Shown here piece after piece: positions 16,892-25,226 of a stretch of DNA of 34,006 bases. Position 1 is the stretch's first letter; every line of letters begins with the position of its first letter. The stretch is taken from assembly GCA_031290095.1 (NCBI GenBank), contig JAITOF010000053.1, positions 1-34,006 on the forward strand, in the 5' to 3' direction. The notes below the pieces were generated by a model that saw only the letters and a program-made list of their open reading frames with translations, was not told where the DNA came from and did not search any database. This stretch comes from Candidatus Methanoplasma porotermitis (GTDB lineage: Archaea > Thermoplasmatota > Thermoplasmata > Methanomassiliicoccales > Methanomethylophilaceae). The translations under genes and the position numbers were made by a program.

Positions 16892-19534
16892 ATGGAAACA
16901 GCCGCGGAGATTGGAAGCTGCACGAAAGAGCTGGAGACCGGCGAAGGCCGCGTGATCATATACAGCCTCAGAGAGCTTGAGGCGAAAGGCGTTATTAAGG
17001 ACCTTTCCAAGATGCCTTATTCCATAAAGGTCGTCGTGGAGTCCCTGCTCAGGCAAAGAGACGGAAAAGTCATAACCGACGACGACGTCATCGCCGCGGC
17101 ATCGTGGTCCCCTAGGAAGCGTTCCGACCGCGACATACCTTGGATACCTGCCCGCGTCCTGCTGCAGGACCTTACGGGAGGAGCCGCCGTCACAGACTTG
17201 GCTTCCATGAGGGATGCCGTCGCGGCGGCAGGGAAGGACCCGGAGACGATCAACCCCCTGGTGCCCGTAGACCTCGTCATAGATCACTCTGTGCAGACGG
17301 ACCATTCGGGCTGCAAGGACGCGCTAGACTTCAACGAGAGGCTGGAGTTCGAAAGGAATTCCGAAAGATATGCGTTGTTCAAATGGGCCAGGAACGCCTT
17401 CGGGAACTTTCGCGTGGTCCCTCCGGGGAACGGGATATGCCACCAGGTGAACCTGGAATACCTCTCTCCGCTGATTCATGTCACGGAGAAGGACGGCGTG
17501 CGGATCGCCTATCCGGACTCCTGCTTCGGGACCGACTCGCACACGACGCAGATCAACGGCCTCGGGGTGGTCGGGTGGGGCGTCGGCGGAATAGAGGCGG
17601 AAGCAGTCATGGTCGGACAGCCCAGCTACATGGAGATGCCAGAGGTGATAGGGTTCAGGCTCGCAGGAAGGCTGAGCCCGGGAGTGAACGCCACCGACCT
17701 CGTCCTCACAGTGGTCCAGATGCTCAGAGCGAAGAAGGTCGTGGGAAAGTTCGTGGAGTTCCACGGTCCTGGCTACCGCAACCTGTGCCTTGCGGACCGT
17801 GCGACCATAGCCAACATGGCGCCTGAGTACGGCGCTACCATGGGGTTCTGTCCCGTGGACGAGATGACCATCGAGTATCTCAGGCTCACCGGAAGGGATT
17901 CGAAGCACATAGACGCCGTCGAAAGATACGCCAAGGAGCAGACGCTGTGGTATGCAGACGACCCGGAGTACACCGACACGCTGGAACTCGACCTCTCTAC
18001 GGTGAGGCCGTGCCTCGCAGGATACAAGAGGCCGCAGGACAGGATTCTCCTCCCTGATATGAAGAAGGAGTTCGGGAGGGCCTTCGAAGCCCTGAAGGGC
18101 TCCCCAAGAAAGGATCAGGCGAATGAACTGCCTGGGGACGGCTCCGTCGTCATAGCGTCGATAACCTCATGCACCAACACTGCGAATCCATCGGTCATGA
18201 TAGCCGCAGGCCTGGTCGCCAAGAAGGCCTGCGAGCTCGGCCTGAAGCCTAAGACTTACGTCAAGACCTCTCTGGCCCCGGGATCCAAGGCCGTCACGGA
18301 GTATCTTGAGAAGTCGGGGCTGCAGAGATACCTCGACCTGCTGGGATTCCAGAACTGCGGATACGGATGCATGACATGCATAGGCAACAGCGGCCCGTTG
18401 TCTGAAGAGGTCTCCTCTGCAATCGTGAAGGACGGCCTCGTGGTCGCGGCGGTCGCGTCTAGCAACCGCAACTTCGAGGGACGCATACACCCGCTGGTGA
18501 AGGCCAACTACCTGGCATCTCCTCCTCTGGTCGTCGCCTTCGCTCTCGCCGGCCGCGCCGACATAGACATGGATACGGATCCGATAGGGTCCGTCGACGG
18601 CAGGAACGTGTACCTGAAGGACCTCTGGCCGTCCGACGAGGAGGTCGCATCCGTTTCGAAGCAACATGTCACATCCGAAGCGTTCGGTTCGAAATACAGG
18701 GATATCTTCAAGGGATCGGACAGGTGGGAGGACATAAGATGCGACACGTCGCCGCTCTTCTCTTGGGACCCGCGGTCTACATACATAAGGAGCCCGCCGT
18801 TCTTCGACGAGCTGTTCGAGGAGCCGGAGATAAAGAACATCGCAAGGGCCAGATGCCTCGCGAAGCTTGGCGATTCCATAACCACGGACCACATATCCCC
18901 CGCTGGATCCTTCGATGCCGCGTCCGACGCGGGAAAGTACCTGGCATCCCTGGGCGTGAAGGAGGAGGACTTCAACTCCTACGGGTCCAGAAGGGCGAAC
19001 CACGAGGTGATGGTCAGAGGGACGTTCGCGAACATACGCCTTAGGAACATGATCACCCCGGGCAAGGAGGGCAGCCGCTCGGTGTACCTCCCTGAAAAGA
19101 AGGAGGGCACGATATTCGAGGTCTCGCAGATGTACTGCGAGGACATGACGCCGCTCGTGGTCCTTGCCGGGAAGGAATACGGCACTGGAAGCTCCAGGGA
19201 CTGGGCGGCGAAGGGGCCGAACCTCCTAGGCGTCAAGGCGGTCATAGCCGAATCGTTCGAGAGGATCCACCGCTCCAACTTGGTCGGAATGGGCATCGTT
19301 CCGCTTCAGTACATCAGCGGCCAGAACGCCGACACGCTGAGCCTCGACGGGTCAGAGACGTTCGATATATGTCTGGAGGAGATGGAGCCGAAGGGACCTG
19401 TGAGGGTGACGGCGTATCGCGACGGCAGGAAGATCGAGTTCGACACGATATGCAGAGTAGACGTCCCAATAGAGATGGAGTACGTCGCGAATGGCGGCAT
19501 ACTGCAGTATGTGCTGAGAGGCATGACCGGCTGA
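16892..19534 (+). CDS. acnA: Aconitate hydratase (AcnA type)
   Basis: 880 aa; VVPPGNGICHQVNLEYL, DSHTTQINGLGVVGWGVGGIEAEAVMVGQP, SCTNTANPSVM, GCMTCIGNSGPL, GSSRDWAAKGPNLLGVKAVIAESFERIHRSNLVGMGIVP. Confidence 0.97.
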   Translation: METAAEIGSCTKELETGEGRVIIYSLRELEAKGVIKDLSKMPYSIKVVVESLLRQRDGKVITDDDVIAAASWSPRKRSDRDIPWIPARVLLQDLTGGAAVTDLASMRDAVAAAGKDPETINPLVPVDLVIDHSVQTDHSGCKDALDFNERLEFERNSERYALFKWARNAFGNFRVVPPGNGICHQVNLEYLSPLIHVTEKDGVRIAYPDSCFGTDSHTTQINGLGVVGWGVGGIEAEAVMVGQPSYMEMPEVIGFRLAGRLSPGVNATDLVLTVVQMLRAKKVVGKFVEFHGPGYRNLCLADRATIANMAPEYGATMGFCPVDEMTIEYLRLTGRDSKHIDAVERYAKEQTLWYADDPEYTDTLELDLSTVRPCLAGYKRPQDRILLPDMKKEFGRAFEALKGSPRKDQANELPGDGSVVIASITSCTNTANPSVMIAAGLVAKKACELGLKPKTYVKTSLAPGSKAVTEYLEKSGLQRYLDLLGFQNCGYGCMTCIGNSGPLSEEVSSAIVKDGLVVAAVASSNRNFEGRIHPLVKANYLASPPLVVAFALAGRADIDMDTDPIGSVDGRNVYLKDLWPSDEEVASVSKQHVTSEAFGSKYRDIFKGSDRWEDIRCDTSPLFSWDPRSTYIRSPPFFDELFEEPEIKNIARARCLAKLGDSITTDHISPAGSFDAASDAGKYLASLGVKEEDFNSYGSRRANHEVMVRGTFANIRLRNMITPGKEGSRSVYLPEKKEGTIFEVSQMYCEDMTPLVVLAGKEYGTGSSRDWAAKGPNLLGVKAVIAESFERIHRSNLVGMGIVPLQYISGQNADTLSLDGSETFDICLEEMEPKGPVRVTAYRDGRKIEFDTICRVDVPIEMEYVANGGILQYVLRGMTG

Positions 19535-19579
19535 ATCCCGATATCTTTAATAGCAAGAGGGGAATCATCCCCCATATGC

Positions 19580-19652
19580 GGGCCCATGGGGTAGCTTGGT
19601 ATCCTTGTAGCTTCGGGAGCTATTGACTCCGGTTCAAATCCGGGTGGGCCCA
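19580..19652 (+). tRNA. tRNA-Pro (anticodon CGG)
   Basis: Folded by hand: acceptor GGGCCCA/TGGGCCC plus A73, D arm GGGTAGCTTGGTATCCT, anticodon stem GTAGC/GCTAT with loop TTCGGGA, T arm TCCGG-TTCAAAT-CCGGG. No encoded CCA, no intron. Confidence 0.93.
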
Positions 19653-19671
19653 CTCAGAGCCTTCTGGCCTG

Positions 19672-19782
19672 GTGATTTTTGACAGCGTTGCCGACGCGAT
19701 AAGGTTCGGCGAGGAGTTCGAGCGGCTGAACCCGGGCCTGAAGGTCAAGCGGAAGTGGCGCGACAAGGAGGCCACGCTATGA
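19672..19782 (+). CDS. Short ORF or 3' fragment at the tRNA border of a GC-rich cassette
   Basis: GTG start gives VIFDSVADAIRFGEEFERLNPGLKVKRKWRDKEATL*; the frame is also open upstream to the tRNA 3' end; ATGA overlap with the next ORF. Confidence 0.45.
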   Translation: MIFDSVADAIRFGEEFERLNPGLKVKRKWRDKEATL

Positions 19783-20066
19783 TCGAGTGCCCCCACAAGC
19801 CGGGCCTCCTCTGCCCCGCGACGGCGCGGATCATAGTCGACGGGAGGTGCGCCGCGGCGTGCCCCTGCGCGGAGCAGGAGATGTACAGCAACCCCCGCGA
19901 CGGGTTCGGGGCCGCGCTCGGCCACCGCTTCCCGGAACGGGACGCGCTCGCCGAGGACGGCCACACGTGCGCCGCCTGCGGAAGGCCGTTCTTCGACCAC
20001 ATGGGGCGGTGCCTCGTGTGCAGGTCCTGCGGCGCGGTCTACGACGACCGGGGGGCGAGGGCGTGA
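19779..20066 (+). CDS. Small Cys-rich Zn-ribbon-like protein
   Basis: MIECPHKPGLLCPATARIIVDGRCAAACPC...CAACGRPFFDHMGRCLVCRSCGAVYDDRGARA; multiple CxxC. Confidence 0.65.
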   Translation: MIECPHKPGLLCPATARIIVDGRCAAACPCAEQEMYSNPRDGFGAALGHRFPERDALAEDGHTCAACGRPFFDHMGRCLVCRSCGAVYDDRGARA

Positions 20067-20224
20067 CGGTCGGCCGGGGCGAGGGGTGGCTGCGCGACTG
20101 CCCCAGGTGCGACGGGCTCGGCAAGGTCTTCAAGTCCGTCCCCGTGACCAAGGTCGAGGGCGGGCTTAGGATAGGCGAGTGGATCGAGTGCGAGGCCTGC
20201 GGCGGCGGGGGGCTCCGGGAATGA
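20063..20224 (+). CDS. Small DnaJ-type zinc-finger-like protein
   Basis: GTG start overlapping the previous stop (GTGA): VTVGRGEGWLRDCPRCDGLGKVFKSVPVTKVEGGLRIGEWIECEACGGGGLRE; CPRCDGLG and CEACGGGG motifs. Confidence 0.6.
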   Translation: MTVGRGEGWLRDCPRCDGLGKVFKSVPVTKVEGGLRIGEWIECEACGGGGLRE

Positions 20225-20517
20225 CCTCCGCGTACTCGGGGGAGTTCGCCGACAAGGCGTCGGTCGAGGCCCGCATCGCGGCGGAGAGGCTGTCCGACCT
20301 CACCTACGAGGAGAGGAAGGTGGTCGAGTGCGCCCTCCTCAACCATGATTTTGTGAGTTTGCCGACGGTGGTGCGGCAGGCTATGAAGACGGCGACGCTC
20401 GGGCGGAAGGCGAAGCACACCGTCGAGGTCGCCATGGGCCGCGCGGCGGCCCGCTTATATAACCGGGGCCTCGCGGCCCTGGAAAAGGCCGAGGACGGGA
20501 TGATTTGGATCAGTTAA
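20221..20517 (+). CDS. Hypothetical helical protein of the same cassette
   Basis: ATGA overlap with the previous ORF; MTSAYSGEFADKASVEARIAAERLSDLTYEERKVVECALLNHDFVSLPTVVRQAMKTATLGRKAKHTVEVAMGRAAARLYNRGLAALEKAEDGMIWIS. Confidence 0.6.
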   Translation: MTSAYSGEFADKASVEARIAAERLSDLTYEERKVVECALLNHDFVSLPTVVRQAMKTATLGRKAKHTVEVAMGRAAARLYNRGLAALEKAEDGMIWIS

Positions 20518-20678
20518 GACAATTCTAACAATTCGGCCAACCTTGGGGTGGTCCAGCCTCTGTTGTGCGAGCCTCGCTATAACTGGAATTCGGCCTTATT
20601 GGTATGTCGCGCGGGGACGCAGGCGGCCCGAAGACAGCGGACGAGGGGCGCCTTTTGCAAAAAAAAAAAGAAATGAAC

Positions 20679-20967
20679 TGTCAGACCACTTGGCTAGGAA
20701 GAGTATTCTACAATTTTCAAGATGTACGGCGTGCGACAGCGCGGTTTCGTCAGAGGAATCTCAAGATTGTATGGGCGGTACTTGGCATCGCCTTCCAAAT
20801 CTGCCTTGCGCAAAGCTCTCCGAAACATGTTGTATACGTTGTCGTTGGTCGTGCCATATTTCTCCGCCAGCCTGTGGAATGGGGGGGGGGGGGCGTTTCA
20901 GACCTCTGAATCCAAAATAGTTTTCGACCCTGATGCACGCATGTTTATCAGGGCCAAGGTTTTCCAA
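20679..20967 (-). pseudogene. Degraded/frameshifted ORF interrupted by a C13 homopolymer (minus strand)
   Basis: Upstream frame ...ENLGPDKHACIRVENYFGFRGLKRPPPP runs into C13 (plus-strand G13 at 20881-20893). After a -1 shift it continues FHRLAEKYGTTNDNVYNMFRRALRKADLEGDAKYRPYNLEIPLTKPRCRTPYILKIVEYSS*. Boundaries approximate. Confidence 0.45.
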
Positions 20968-21226
20968 ACGGCTCGCCAGCCGGGCTTATCCTATCAGAAG
21001 CTCTCCAAACCAAGTCCTCTCGCATGGTATGTTCTCGGTCTTTGTCCTAACGGTTCCGCAGAAGTCGAAGGATATCTCTGTCGAAGTTATGGTGTCCATC
21101 ATCTCACCAGGCCGGGCCTATGACGGCGGTGTATTTCAATCTTCAATGGACGCACCTGTGTTTCAGGTGATTAAACATTCCAACCAACAATAATCGAATG
21201 CGAATGGATGTCTTTTCAGAATATTC

Positions 21227-21802
21227 TCAGAGACATTTCTCGGTGCCGTCCGCCAAGTCCCTGAAGTAGGACGCGCCTTCCTCCGGGCCTTTTGCAATCA
21301 GGATGTCGCCTGCCTCTATCAGAGTGTTCCTTCCTGGCCCGAAGACGTACGTACGGTCGCGCTTTATTGCTATCGCGAACATGCCGCAGTTGGTGCTTAG
21401 GCGGATCTCCCCAAATGTCTTTCCGGCCAACAAAGAGCAGCCTTCAACCTTCGCCAGAGTTATGGTGGTCTCCGAGTCCCTTATGGACATGGCCAGCACA
21501 GGATGCTCTCCCAGTCCTCTTATCACGACGTCGGCGATGCCTTTCGCCGCGTCGGCGATGTTCATTATCGACGCCTGCAACCTTACAGCGACGACGACCT
21601 TCGCCACGTCCTCCGGTTTGGCCATCCCGATCTCGATCACTGCGTCCTGTATGTTCGCAGAGAGCCCCTTCATCGTCCCGGAAAGAAAGAGGACCTCTTC
21701 CGCAATCTCGGCATTGTTGTAAAGCAACGAAGAGTACGCAAGGTCCACCATGAACTCAGAGGTGTCCTTGAGCTCTAGAAGCATGGTCTCCAGACGGTTC
21801 AT
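21227..21802 (-). CDS. PhoU / TrkA-C domain regulatory protein
   Basis: 191 aa; N-terminal helical MLLELKDTSEFMVDLAYSSLLYNNAEIAEEVLFL, C-terminal LLAGKTFGEIRLSTNCGMFAIAIKRDRTYVFGPGRNTLIEAGDILIAKG (TrkA-C/RCK_C). Confidence 0.87.
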   Translation of the reverse strand: MNRLETMLLELKDTSEFMVDLAYSSLLYNNAEIAEEVLFLSGTMKGLSANIQDAVIEIGMAKPEDVAKVVVAVRLQASIMNIADAAKGIADVVIRGLGEHPVLAMSIRDSETTITLAKVEGCSLLAGKTFGEIRLSTNCGMFAIAIKRDRTYVFGPGRNTLIEAGDILIAKGPEEGASYFRDLADGTEKCL

Positions 21803-22494
21803 TCCTCTACCTCGCTATCGTCCATGATCGCGGCCTCCTCTTCAACCGACGGAGGCTCTTCTTCCTCTTCCGCGGCCTCCGGGAACTCCCATTGAATCGT
21901 CCCCGACGCGAACTCTGTCAGGCGGCTGTAGCCGTCCTCCGTGCCTCTCATGATTATGTCGTCCCCCGCCCTGATCTTCACGTCGCCTTCGGGGTCGTAT
22001 ATCCATCCCTGACGGTTCTTGAGGGCGATGATCCTGCACCCAGTGCATGCCTCCACTGCGAGCTGTCCGATCGTATGTCCGACCATGCCCGAGCTGGAGG
22101 ACACCTTCGCCGCACGTATCTTCTCATCCGATTCGTACAGCATGGCGGATACGAAGGGACGCTTCTCCAGCGGCACGTCCAAAAGCTGGACGATGTCCGC
22201 GGCCGCGTCGGAGATGAGGTCGGCCGACGACGCCACCTGCAGAAGCCCGGAGAGCTGCCTCGCATCCTCTTTGGTCCTCGACGACATCAGCGCCTTGAAA
22301 CGAATGGCATATTTCAGCTCGTCCATGGTCTCTTCGAGCTCGCGCACCTTGATCGCCATGTCCTCGCTGTTGTACATGAGGGCGGCGTACGCCAGGTCAA
22401 CGATGACCTCGGACGTGTCCTTCATCTCTGTCAGAATCTCGCGGACGCTCATGTCTATATGAGCCAGGCTTGCACGCTCGTCCTGCTCGCTCAT
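21799..22494 (-). CDS. PhoU / TrkA-C domain regulatory protein (paralogue)
   Basis: 231 aa; ILTEMKDTSEVIVDLAYAALMYNSEDMAIKVRELEE... and VGHTIGQLAVEACTGCRIIALKNRQGWIYDPEGDVKIRAGDDIIMRG; ATGA-type overlap with the downstream paralogue. Confidence 0.87.
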   Translation of the reverse strand: MSEQDERASLAHIDMSVREILTEMKDTSEVIVDLAYAALMYNSEDMAIKVRELEETMDELKYAIRFKALMSSRTKEDARQLSGLLQVASSADLISDAAADIVQLLDVPLEKRPFVSAMLYESDEKIRAAKVSSSSGMVGHTIGQLAVEACTGCRIIALKNRQGWIYDPEGDVKIRAGDDIIMRGTEDGYSRLTEFASGTIQWEFPEAAEEEEEPPSVEEEAAIMDDSEVEE

Positions 22495-22653
22495 GAATCT
22501 GCCCCTTTGCGCTTGTTATGGGGCGTATAATGGCCGCCCTTCTGGTCCGTCGACAATTTGCCACCTTTGCTGGAACGTTTCGTTTCCATACTTCTAACGC
22601 CTGATTGGTATATAAGCCTTGAAGTCGGCGGCCGCGCCGCGTGCCGCTGATTC

Positions 22654-22679
22654 CTGGGCATATCTGCCCAGTTTATATA
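22654..22679 (+). promoter_or_regulatory. Palindrome adjoining the TATA box of the MgtE-like gene
   Basis: CTGGGCA-TATC-TGCCCAG (22654-22671) immediately followed by TTTATATA (22672-22679). Confidence 0.6.
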
Positions 22680-22730
22680 GTGTCGCAGGGTTAACGTGGA
22701 CGGTATCAAAGATGTCATGAGGTATGCACC

Positions 22731-23993
22731 ATGGTTCTCGCTACAGGCTTCAAAGGGTTCCTCCTTCACAACAAGTCTGTGTTCAAGATGGGGCTGGCCG
22801 CGCTTGTCATCGCCGCGACCGCAGACCTTGTGGCAGGGCTCTTTCTGGGCGGCATGGAAGAATACATCGTCATGATACCGGGGATGATGGTGCTCGTGTA
22901 CTCCGCGATCGGCATGCGCGGCAACATATTCGGCGCCACAGGCTCCCGCTTGGGGACCTCGATGCATATGGGTACCTTTGAGATGTCGTTCAAGAAGGGG
23001 AGCGTTCTCAGATCCAACATGGAGTCCTCGATAGCTCTGACGTTCGTGATCTCGCTTGCGATGGGGCTGATGGGATGGGCGGTGGTCGGCGCCATGGACA
23101 TGGGCTCCACGGACATATGGAACTTCATCTTCATATCGATGTTCGGGGGGTTGCTGGCAGGCTTGGTGCTCCTGGTGTTCAACGTGACCATAGCCCGAGA
23201 GGGGCATAAGAGGGACTGGGACGTCGATAACATCACCGCCCCGCTGATAGCCGCTGCCGGCGATATTGTGACCATGCCTATGCTTTTCCTTTCGGCGATG
23301 TTCATCAAAGGGCAGGAGAACTCCGACGGCGGGGCAGGCACGTCAGTGATAGTTCTGACGCTGGTCATGATCGCCTTCACCGCGTTCATAATGTTCGCAG
23401 TCCTGAGACGCAGGACGGTCGGGCGCGTGAACGAGGCGAAAAGGATATTGGTGCAATCGACCCCCGTCCTGCTCATGTGCCTCCTTTTGGACATATTCGC
23501 GGGGCTAGTCATAGAGAACGAGAAGGGGTCGCTCGTTTCGCTTACGGTGCTTTTGATACTCATGCCTGCGTTCCTCAACGAGGGGAACGCCTTGTCCGGG
23601 ATGCTCACGTCCCGCCTGTCGTCCATGCTGCACTTAGGTACTCTGAAGGCGGGCCGTTTCCCAGGGAGGGAGGCTGACGAGAACTTCGCGATAACATACA
23701 TTCTTGCGGCGGCGACGTTCGCGTTCATCGGCGTCATCGCCTCTTTCGCAACCGTCCTCGTCTATCCTGACATAGGTCTCGGCATGGGATTTTGGATGGT
23801 GATGCTCATCGTTCTCTTGGCAGGGATGATAACCACCACGATCCTGAACTTCCTTTCATATTACGTGGCCATGGCGGCCGTCAAGTTCGACTTGGACCCC
23901 GACGACCACAGCATACCGATAACATCCTCGTCGATGGACCTCGTCAGCGCGCTCGTCCTCATCGGAGTGATATTGGCCGTGGCTCCGATATGA
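22731..23993 (+). CDS. MgtE/SLC41-like divalent cation transporter
   Basis: 420 aa, polytopic; internal duplication: PGMMVLVYSAIGMRGNIFGATGSRLGTSMHMGTFE versus LILMPAFLNEGNALSGMLTSRLSSMLHLGTLK. Confidence 0.87.
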   Translation: MVLATGFKGFLLHNKSVFKMGLAALVIAATADLVAGLFLGGMEEYIVMIPGMMVLVYSAIGMRGNIFGATGSRLGTSMHMGTFEMSFKKGSVLRSNMESSIALTFVISLAMGLMGWAVVGAMDMGSTDIWNFIFISMFGGLLAGLVLLVFNVTIAREGHKRDWDVDNITAPLIAAAGDIVTMPMLFLSAMFIKGQENSDGGAGTSVIVLTLVMIAFTAFIMFAVLRRRTVGRVNEAKRILVQSTPVLLMCLLLDIFAGLVIENEKGSLVSLTVLLILMPAFLNEGNALSGMLTSRLSSMLHLGTLKAGRFPGREADENFAITYILAAATFAFIGVIASFATVLVYPDIGLGMGFWMVMLIVLLAGMITTTILNFLSYYVAMAAVKFDLDPDDHSIPITSSSMDLVSALVLIGVILAVAPI

Positions 23994-24056
23994 CGCTTGC
24001 ACGCGGCGTTGCTAAATGTTATATTATATGGAAGGCATGGGGAGCCGAGGAAGCCT

Positions 24057-25214
24057 ATGATAGACAGGGACAGGGTCCTGAACAACCTAAAAAAGTACGA
24101 TCTCGGAAAAGCGAAGATCGGAGTAGTCGCGTCACATTCCGCTCTGGACACCTGCGACGGCGCCGTGTCAGAGGGATTCAGGACAGTAGCGGTTTCTCAA
24201 AGGGGGAGAGACGCCACGTTCCAGAGATACTTCAAAGCGTTCCGCTCGCCTGACGGGCAGATTGTGCGCGGAGTAGTTGACGACGTCCTCGGCGTCGACA
24301 GGTTCGCCGACGTCATGAGGCCTGACGTGCAGTCCGCGCTCTTGAAGGACAACGTCCTCTTCGTCCCCAACAGGTCGTTCGTGTCTTACGGCGGCATCGA
24401 CGCCGTCGAAGACGATTTCGAAGTCCCGCTCATAGGCAGCAGGAACCTGTTGCGATCGGAGGAGAGAGGCGGGGACCGGGACTACTATTGGATCCTTGAG
24501 CAGGCAGGGCTGCCGTTCCCGAAAAAGGTCGAGAAGCCAGAGGACATCGACGCCCTCACCATAGTCAAAGTACATCACAAAGTCAAGAAGCTTGAAAGGG
24601 GCTTCTTCACCGCAAAGGACTACGACCAGTTCGCAGAGAAGTCTGCCGAGCTGATCAGACAGGGCGTAATCGAAGAGGACTTCCTCAAGCACGCACGCAT
24701 GGAGCAGTACGTCATAGGGCCAGTCTTCAACCTGGACTTCTTCCGTTCCCCCTTGGAGGAGAAGGGCGAGCAGCTGGAGCTGCTCGGGGTGGACTGGCGG
24801 TTCGAGACGTCGCTGGACGGGTACTGCAGGCTCCCTGGGAAACAGCAGGTCGAGCTTGAGAACGACGGAATAATCCCCGAATACACCGTGTGCGGCCACA
24901 ACTCTGCGACGCTCAGGGAGTCGTTGCTCGACAAGGCGTTCGAGATGGCCGAGAAGTACATCGCGGCAACTAAGAAGTTCTACGACCCGGGAATCATCGG
25001 GCCGTTCTGCCTGCAGACCTGCGTCGACAAGGACCTAAATTTCTACATTTACGACGTCGCCCCCCGTATAGGCGGAGGGACCAATGTGCATATGTCCTTG
25101 GGACATCCTTATGGCAACGCACTTTGGAGAAGGGAGATGAGCACAGGGAGGAGACTTGCCATGGAAGTAAGGAGCGCCTTGGCCCAGGAACGCGTGGACG
25201 AGATAATAACCTGA
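24057..25214 (+). CDS. purP: Formate-dependent phosphoribosylaminoimidazolecarboxamide ligase
   Basis: MIDRDRVLNNLKKYDLGKAKIGVVASHSALDTCDGAVSEGFRTVAVSQRGRD...; ATP-grasp C-terminus PFCLQTCVDKDLNFYIYDVAPRIGGGTNVHM. Confidence 0.93.
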   Translation: MIDRDRVLNNLKKYDLGKAKIGVVASHSALDTCDGAVSEGFRTVAVSQRGRDATFQRYFKAFRSPDGQIVRGVVDDVLGVDRFADVMRPDVQSALLKDNVLFVPNRSFVSYGGIDAVEDDFEVPLIGSRNLLRSEERGGDRDYYWILEQAGLPFPKKVEKPEDIDALTIVKVHHKVKKLERGFFTAKDYDQFAEKSAELIRQGVIEEDFLKHARMEQYVIGPVFNLDFFRSPLEEKGEQLELLGVDWRFETSLDGYCRLPGKQQVELENDGIIPEYTVCGHNSATLRESLLDKAFEMAEKYIAATKKFYDPGIIGPFCLQTCVDKDLNFYIYDVAPRIGGGTNVHMSLGHPYGNALWRREMSTGRRLAMEVRSALAQERVDEIIT

Positions 25215-25226
25215 AGATGTGAGCAT

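Noticed and set aside
19306-20000. Minus-strand ORFs with MGPPGFEPES / WAHPDLNRSQ
   Set aside because: Typical spurious translations across a tRNA gene and antisense to acnA or the cassette.
19653-21220. Direct repeat of the tRNA-Pro 3' end marking attR
   Set aside because: Not found by eye in this window; a computed search is needed before claiming att sites.
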